In this document: one piece after another, positions 5,957-8,905 of the stretch
How positions within the stretch are numbered: position 1 is the stretch's first letter
Layout: each line of letters starts with the position of its first letter
Assembly: GCA_002772195.1 (NCBI GenBank)
Contig: PCSG01000372.1
Coordinates: 2,678 to 11,582 of the forward strand
Length of the DNA: 8,905 bases
Origin: Desulfobacterales bacterium CG23_combo_of_CG06-09_8_20_14_all_51_8
GTDB taxonomy: Bacteria; Desulfobacterota; Desulfobacteria; Desulfobacterales; Desulfosalsimonadaceae
Direction of reading: 5' to 3'
Notes under the pieces: generated by a model
What the model saw: only the letters and a program-made list of their open reading frames with translations
Databases searched by the model: none
Told to the model about the DNA's origin: nothing
Position numbers and translations under genes: made by a program

Positions 5957-6295
5957 ATGCGAACAATGAATTTTTCAAGGTTTCAGGGTCTGGCAAAAAC
6001 AGGAATTATACTGCTGGCAATCCTTCTGATGATGGGTTGCGCCACTGTGGGGAAAGATTTCCCGGTTGAAAGAGTCACTGAAATTCAGATCGGCAAAACG
6101 ACTCAACAAGATATCCGCTTTCAATTTGGGTCTCCCTGGCGGGTGGGAATCGAAGACGGCCGGAACACATGGACTTACGGCAAATATAAATACAGGCTTA
6201 TTGGAGATACTGACACCACGGATCTGGTCATTCGTTTTGACAGTCAAAATATTGTCGCGTCTTACTCCTTTAACACCACTGAGCATATGAAATAA
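5957..6295 (+). CDS. BamE/SmpA-OmlA-like outer-membrane lipoprotein
   Basis: The 112-residue protein has a short basic N-terminus, a hydrophobic segment (about 15-26) and a lipobox LMMGC with the acylated Cys at 28. Ala at +2 argues for sorting to the outer membrane. The mature part, IQIGKTTQQDIRFQFGSPWR (43-62), GIEDGRNTWTYGKYKYR (64-80) and DLVIRFDSQNIVASYSF (89-105), has the two-helix, three-strand pattern of the SmpA/OmlA (BamE) domain: 'I-GKTT--DI---FG-P', then 'W-Y', then 'L-I-FD--G-V--Y'. True BamE stabilises the BamA-BamD complex; many stand-alone lipoproteins share only the fold, and I cannot say this is the Bam subunit. The start at 5957 is chosen because AAGGA (5943-5947) lies 9 bp upstream; a GTG at 5927 would add ten residues without a ribosome site. 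Confidence 0.83.
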   Translation: MRTMNFSRFQGLAKTGIILLAILLMMGCATVGKDFPVERVTEIQIGKTTQQDIRFQFGSPWRVGIEDGRNTWTYGKYKYRLIGDTDTTDLVIRFDSQNIVASYSFNTTEHMK

Positions 6296-6331
6296 GCTGT
6301 TTTGTTTTAATCTGCTATCAAAGGAATACCC

Positions 6332-6478
6332 ATGATCACCTATTTTTAGTGGGCACTTGTTATTGGGCTGGCGGCTGCGGTTTTATTCGGCATCGGAATA
6401 AAGCTGAAGAAATGGAAATTTGCCTTGCCGGTATCTGTCATTATTAAAAACTGCAATCCGTTGATGCCTCAGAAATAA
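6332..6478 (+). pseudogene. Small membrane ORF interrupted by an in-frame amber codon
   Basis: ATG at 6332 has a good ribosome site, AAGGAA (6321-6326). The frame reads MITYF, then TAG (6347-6349), then WALVIGLAAAVLFGIGIKLK, KKWKFALPVSV and a polar end NCNPLMPQK before TAA (6476-6478). Without the TAG it would encode a 48-codon protein with one membrane segment followed by a basic stretch, an inside-positive topology. The jump from the hydrophobic/basic part to IIKNCNPL suggests that the ends of a longer gene were joined by an internal deletion. It lies between the lipoprotein and the methyltransferase, same strand. Most likely a dying gene; amber readthrough is possible but unsupported here. 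Confidence 0.5.
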
Positions 6479-6504
6479 GATAAAAGTATAACATAAAAAA
6501 ACAC

Positions 6505-7491
6505 ATGGTGATTCCCATGGTCCTCTTGGAAAAAGTTCGGAATTTTATGGAAAGCCGCATTATTTTGACAGGCGCGGAGCTGGATATTTTTACCCGGATT
6601 CATCGGGGCCTGAATACGGCTGAAGCAATAGCTGACAAAAACCATCTTGATACCAGGGCACTTACCCGGCTGCTGGATGCACTGGTGGTCTACGGGTTTC
6701 TTGCAAAAGCAAATTCCACATACCAATTGACGCCGGACGGCCTGCTCCTTTCATCAGACCACCCCGAGTCAACCCTTCCCATGGTGCTTCACATGAATGA
6801 ACTTTGGGACACATGGACACATCTTACTGAAACCGTGGCCCGGGGCAAAAATCCCGCAAGGGTTCCCCGTTCCCAAAAATCCGAAAAAGCCGCTCAGGCC
6901 TTTATCGGTGCCATGCATGTGGTGGGCAGGAAACTTTCAAAAAAAATTGCAGACAGCCTTGATTTGTCCTCATATCATAAACTTCTCGACATCGGGGGTG
7001 CTTCAGGCACTTACACCATCGCTTTTTTGAATAAAAATCCAGAATTGAAAAGTGTGATTTTTGATCTCAAGCCCGTGATCCCATTGGCCGAAGCAGGCAT
7101 CCGTGAAGCGGGGTTGGCGGACCGGGTGGAGATGGTCAGTGGTGATTTTTATACTGATGAACTGCCCAAAGGATGCGATCTGGCGCTGCTTTCCGCGATT
7201 ATTCACCAGAACAGCCCGGCCCAGGATTTTGCACTATATGAAAAAATTTATCGCGCCTTAGCGCCTGGCGGCACCCTCTTGATAAGGGATCATATCATGG
7301 AGGAAAACCGAACCCGACCGCCGGCAGGGGCCATTTTTGCGCTAAACATGCTGGTGGGTACGGAAGGCGGCGACACCTATACATTCCAGGAAGTGAAAAG
7401 TGCCCTGGATTCTGCCGGATTTGTTGACATCCGACAGATTCAGCAGGGGGTAAATATGGATGGTATGGTAACGGCAAGGAAATTTGCATAA
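6505..7491 (+). CDS. SAM-dependent O-methyltransferase (acetylserotonin/hydroxyneurosporene OMT-like)
   Basis: The 328-residue protein is full length for its family. Residues about 5-90 form the winged-helix dimerisation domain (ESRIILTGAELDIFTRI at 16-32; LTRLLDALVVYGFL at 53-66; YQLTPDGLLL at 73-82). The class I methyltransferase domain follows: motif I LDIGGASGTYTIAF (161-174), the acidic SAM-ribose contact in IFDL (Asp187), VSGDFYTDELP (211-221), LLSAIIHQNS (228-237), in which His234 sits where plant-type OMTs keep their catalytic base, and LAPGGTLLIRDHIM (252-265). It transfers a methyl group from S-adenosylmethionine to a small-molecule hydroxyl; the substrate cannot be read from the sequence and no biosynthetic cluster surrounds it. 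The ribosome site at 6505 is poor, and ATG at 6520 is an alternative start. The protein is cytoplasmic and looks intact. Confidence 0.88.
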   Translation: MVIPMVLLEKVRNFMESRIILTGAELDIFTRIHRGLNTAEAIADKNHLDTRALTRLLDALVVYGFLAKANSTYQLTPDGLLLSSDHPESTLPMVLHMNELWDTWTHLTETVARGKNPARVPRSQKSEKAAQAFIGAMHVVGRKLSKKIADSLDLSSYHKLLDIGGASGTYTIAFLNKNPELKSVIFDLKPVIPLAEAGIREAGLADRVEMVSGDFYTDELPKGCDLALLSAIIHQNSPAQDFALYEKIYRALAPGGTLLIRDHIMEENRTRPPAGAIFALNMLVGTEGGDTYTFQEVKSALDSAGFVDIRQIQQGVNMDGMVTARKFA

Positions 7492-7516
7492 TGGTGCACG
7501 CCCTGAAATCGGCCGG

Positions 7517-7529
7517 TTCAGTCACTGAA
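7517..7529. promoter_or_regulatory. Perfect 13-bp palindrome upstream of the YwbE gene
   Basis: TTCAGT (7517-7522), C, ACTGAA (7524-7529) is a perfect inverted repeat. It lies where the -35 box would be for the consensus -10 TATAAT at 7539-7544, so it may be an operator. Short enough to be chance. Confidence 0.35.
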
Positions 7530-7538
7530 ATTCTAACA

Positions 7539-7544
7539 TATAAT
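7539..7544 (+). promoter_or_regulatory. Consensus -10 box upstream of the YwbE gene
   Basis: A perfect TATAAT, 65 bp before the start codon at 7609. The -35 at 16-17 bp is weak (TTCAGT). A promoter here would give the YwbE gene its own transcript. Confidence 0.4.
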
Positions 7545-7608
7545 GCTGCATTGGACTTATATTAAACTGAATCTTAAGAAGAGTGGGTTCACTTTTGGGA
7601 TTAAATAA

Positions 7609-7803
7609 ATGACCGGCACCACTCGCGCTGATATAAAATCCGGCATGGAAGTCCGGATTGTTTTGAAAAAGGACCAGAGAACTAATAAATTAACCGAAGG
7701 CATTGTAAAAGATATCCTGACGAAATCCCCGAATCATCCTCATGGGATAAAAGTCCGCCTGGAAAGCGGCGAGGTGGGCAGGGTGAAAGAGATTCTGGCT
7801 TGA
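7609..7803 (+). CDS. ywbE: YwbE family protein (DUF2196)
   Basis: The 64-residue protein is the full length of the YwbE family and nearly collinear with it. It shows R-ADIKSGMEVRIVLKKDQRT (5-25), then GIVKDILTKSPNHPHGIKVR (31-50) and GEVGRVKEIL. The block TKSPNHPHGIKVRL is a hallmark of the family. The pattern of strands suggests a small SH3-like/KOW-type barrel, which might bind nucleic acid, but the family has no established function. No strong Shine-Dalgarno sequence precedes the ATG. It is found widely in bacteria, often as a single-gene unit, so its presence says little about the neighbours. Confidence 0.93.
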   Translation: MTGTTRADIKSGMEVRIVLKKDQRTNKLTEGIVKDILTKSPNHPHGIKVRLESGEVGRVKEILA

Positions 7804-7860
7804 ATCTCGACTTTTAATCAGAAATTTGTTCATAACTACCTAATATAATATTTAAAAATT

Positions 7861-8253
7861 ATGACCAAACACAAAAAGAAGAAATTTTCAAAAGAGGCAC
7901 AAAAAAGCCCTGAAAATAAATTAACAAACCAGGGATTAAACTCAATCATTTCAAATCAGCTCAATAAATCGGGGGTGGGGATAAACCAGATTTCTTCCAT
8001 TGAGAAGCCGGGAGAAATAAAGATGTCAGCCGTTATCTTAAAATTGGCTGATCCCTACATTAAAGAGCATTGGGGGAATGAAAACCGGATTCATGCCATT
8101 ATTTCTTTAGCTGTGTCGGTATGGAACATGACGTTTTTATCCCAGGACGAACAGGAAGAAATACAGGGAAAATTTATCGATACACTTCTTCCTCTGAATT
8201 GCCATGCCAAAGAGATTGCGGGTTTGATGAAACTATTCGATGATTTAAAATAG
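7861..8253 (+). CDS. Unknown protein with Lys-rich N-terminus and a helical domain
   Basis: From ATG 7861 the product is 130 residues, but this start lacks a ribosome site and follows an AT-rich stretch with a TATAAT-like box at 7844-7849. In-frame ATG 8023 (residue 55) has GGGAGA (8010-8015) at ideal distance and starts the part that looks conserved: MSAVILKLADPYI (55-67), ISLAVSVWNMTFLSQDEQEE (81-100) and AGLMKLFDDLK (120-130). I have seen similar ~75-residue helical domains in delta-proteobacterial hypotheticals, with the pattern 'S-VIL--A-P---, A---A---WN---L'. The first 54 residues are basic and low in complexity (KHKKKKFSK), and may be a linker, a nucleic-acid-binding tail or non-coding. 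No function known. The window 7971-7983 inside it repeats a G-rich motif found elsewhere in this sequence. Confidence 0.6.
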   Translation: MTKHKKKKFSKEAQKSPENKLTNQGLNSIISNQLNKSGVGINQISSIEKPGEIKMSAVILKLADPYIKEHWGNENRIHAIISLAVSVWNMTFLSQDEQEEIQGKFIDTLLPLNCHAKEIAGLMKLFDDLK

Positions 8254-8310
8254 CGAAAAACCGAACTTTTTCCTGATATAAAAAAAATGATCGTCGGGCA
8301 TAATTTGCGT

Positions 8311-8331
8311 CTGGATAAAAATAACATCCAG
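8311..8331. repeat. Short inverted repeat in the leader of the HU/IHF gene
   Basis: CTGGAT (8311-8316) and ATCCAG (8326-8331) around a 9-nt A-rich loop, about 60 bp before the start codon. No T-run follows, so it is a possible leader hairpin or protein site, not a terminator. Confidence 0.35.
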
Positions 8332-8389
8332 TTGGATATCTCATCTGCTCCCTTGAACATGAAAAAATAAAGATAAAAGGAAACCTTAT

Positions 8390-8674
8390 ATGGCGTTGAC
8401 CAAAAACCGCATGATCGAAAAAATAATGGAAGAAACCAAGCTGACCAAGAAAAAGGCCTCGGATTCAGTGGAGGCAATCATTGAGGTCATGAAATCCGCT
8501 TTGGCATCCGGAGATGATGTCCTGGTCAGCGGGTTCGGAAAATTCTGCGTGAATGAAAAAAATAAGCGGAAGGGCAGGAATCCGGCGACCGGGAAGGAAC
8601 TGATGTTGGATGGCCGGAAAGTCTTGACGTTTAGATGCTCGGGGATTTTAAGGGATCAGATAAATGGGGAATAG
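8390..8674 (+). CDS. HU/IHF-family DNA-bending protein (IHF-alpha-like)
   Basis: The 94-residue protein is of normal length for the family. The helical dimer core (LTKNRMIEKIMEETKLTKKK at 3-22; EAIIEVMKSALASGDDVLVSGFGKF to 52) leads to the beta-arm with the signature GRNPATG (62-68), whose Pro65 intercalates into DNA and kinks it. MALTK at the start is more typical of IHF-alpha than HU. The family compacts DNA and assists site-specific recombination, replication and transcription. Two points are odd: the conserved TFRPGQKLK end is replaced by TFRCSGILRDQI (80-91), where the Pro-Gly is Cys-Ser, and the C-terminus is short. AAAAGGAAA (8375-8383) is a good ribosome site. Together with the integrase and phage-type fragments it may have come with a mobile element, but a chromosomal paralogue is equally possible. 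Confidence 0.9.
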   Translation: MALTKNRMIEKIMEETKLTKKKASDSVEAIIEVMKSALASGDDVLVSGFGKFCVNEKNKRKGRNPATGKELMLDGRKVLTFRCSGILRDQINGE

Positions 8675-8742
8675 GGGGATAGAGATAGGGAAATCTGAAA
8701 TGCGCAGTCTTCCGCGTTTTATGAACAGGCCATAAAATCCAA
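8675..8742. other. Spacer after the HU/IHF gene
   Basis: Begins with a purine-rich stretch (GGGGGATAGAGATAGGG, 8674-8690). The 9-mer GGGAAATCT at 8688-8696 recurs at 8798-8806 inside the chimeric fragment. No terminator-like hairpin with a T-run is seen after the HU/IHF gene. Confidence 0.4.
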
Positions 8743-8862
8743 ATGTGGTATGTTTATATCATCCGGTGCGCTGATGATACCCTCCGGGAACGCAGTTGGG
8801 AAATCTCAGAAATACTGGATCGCTGGTATGAACCTGAAAGTCGGATAAAGCGAACACTTTAA
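8743..8862 (+). pseudogene. 39-codon chimera: GIY-YIG nuclease start joined to another gene's remnant
   Basis: The frame starts MWYVYIIRCADDTL, which is the well-known beginning of UvrC/Slx1-type GIY-YIG endonucleases (first strand 'WYVYILRC-DGTLY'). Right after residue 14, where 'YTGIT' and the catalytic Arg should follow, the sequence changes to RERSWEISEILDRWYEPES and stops. EILDRWYEPESR resembles the start of small delta-proteobacterial proteins with an 'ILDRWY--D-RYFKV' pattern. So two gene fragments seem to be joined in frame. Neither part can be functional. No ribosome-binding site is evident. The sequence after 8862 to the window end shows nothing recognisable. Confidence 0.5.
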
Positions 8863-8905
8863 GCCAAAAACACAACACTATAATCACTAACTATTTGAAA
8901 ATCCG

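Noticed and set aside
6797..7030. Plus-strand 77-codon frame inside the methyltransferase
   Set aside because: Shadow frame without motifs; the methyltransferase motifs lie in the main frame.
8091..8477. Minus-strand 128-codon frame spanning two genes
   Set aside because: It crosses the unknown gene and the start of the HU/IHF gene, has no motif and is an antisense shadow.
1..8905. CRISPR array, tRNA, rRNA or complete insertion sequence
   Set aside because: No regularly spaced repeats, no cloverleaf or rRNA-like sequence, and no transposase with terminal inverted repeats was found.

Overview
The window reads as a piece of a Gram-negative bacterial chromosome, most likely a Desulfobacterota (Desulfobacterales-type) genome. 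This is inferred from the company of genes: a GH17-GT2 glucan synthase, a BamE-like lipoprotein, a YwbE protein, an IHF/HU protein, and several small orphan genes of kinds I associate with sulfate-reducing delta-proteobacteria. No rRNA, tRNA or CRISPR array is visible, so the lineage is an inference.

Left part (1-2282): the 3' part of a large, GC-rich membrane glycosyltransferase gene. It carries a GH17 glycoside-hydrolase domain in front of a processive GT2 (cellulose-synthase-like) domain, the NdvB-type architecture for beta-glucan synthesis. It is closed by a clear intrinsic terminator (2234-2282).

Middle part (about 2300-5270): visibly more AT-rich and full of broken or orphan mobile-type genes, all on the + strand. 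In order these are a truncated tyrosine-integrase N-terminus; an intact winged-helix antitoxin-type regulator with a perfect 17-bp palindrome upstream but no toxin; an N-terminal stub of an ORF6N phage anti-repressor; about 340 bp without a gene; a small unknown protein ending in eight aspartates encoded by a (GAT)8 tract; a ParB/Srx-like protein; a C-terminal UvrD/Rep helicase remnant that overlaps it; and a DUF488-like protein with an unusual C-terminus. This looks like a decayed integration hotspot with deletion junctions inside genes.

Right part (5271-8905): a secreted, acidic, cysteine-containing protein on the - strand, then divergently on the + strand a BamE-like lipoprotein, a small membrane ORF interrupted by an amber codon, an intact SAM-dependent O-methyltransferase, YwbE, an unknown lysine-rich protein, an IHF/HU-family DNA-bending protein, and a 39-codon chimera that starts as a GIY-YIG nuclease.

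I do not see one coherent new multi-gene system. The best leads are the orphan antitoxin with its operator, the poly-Asp protein, the ParB-like/helicase overlap, the amber-interrupted membrane ORF, and the repeated pattern of genes cut short at domain boundaries.
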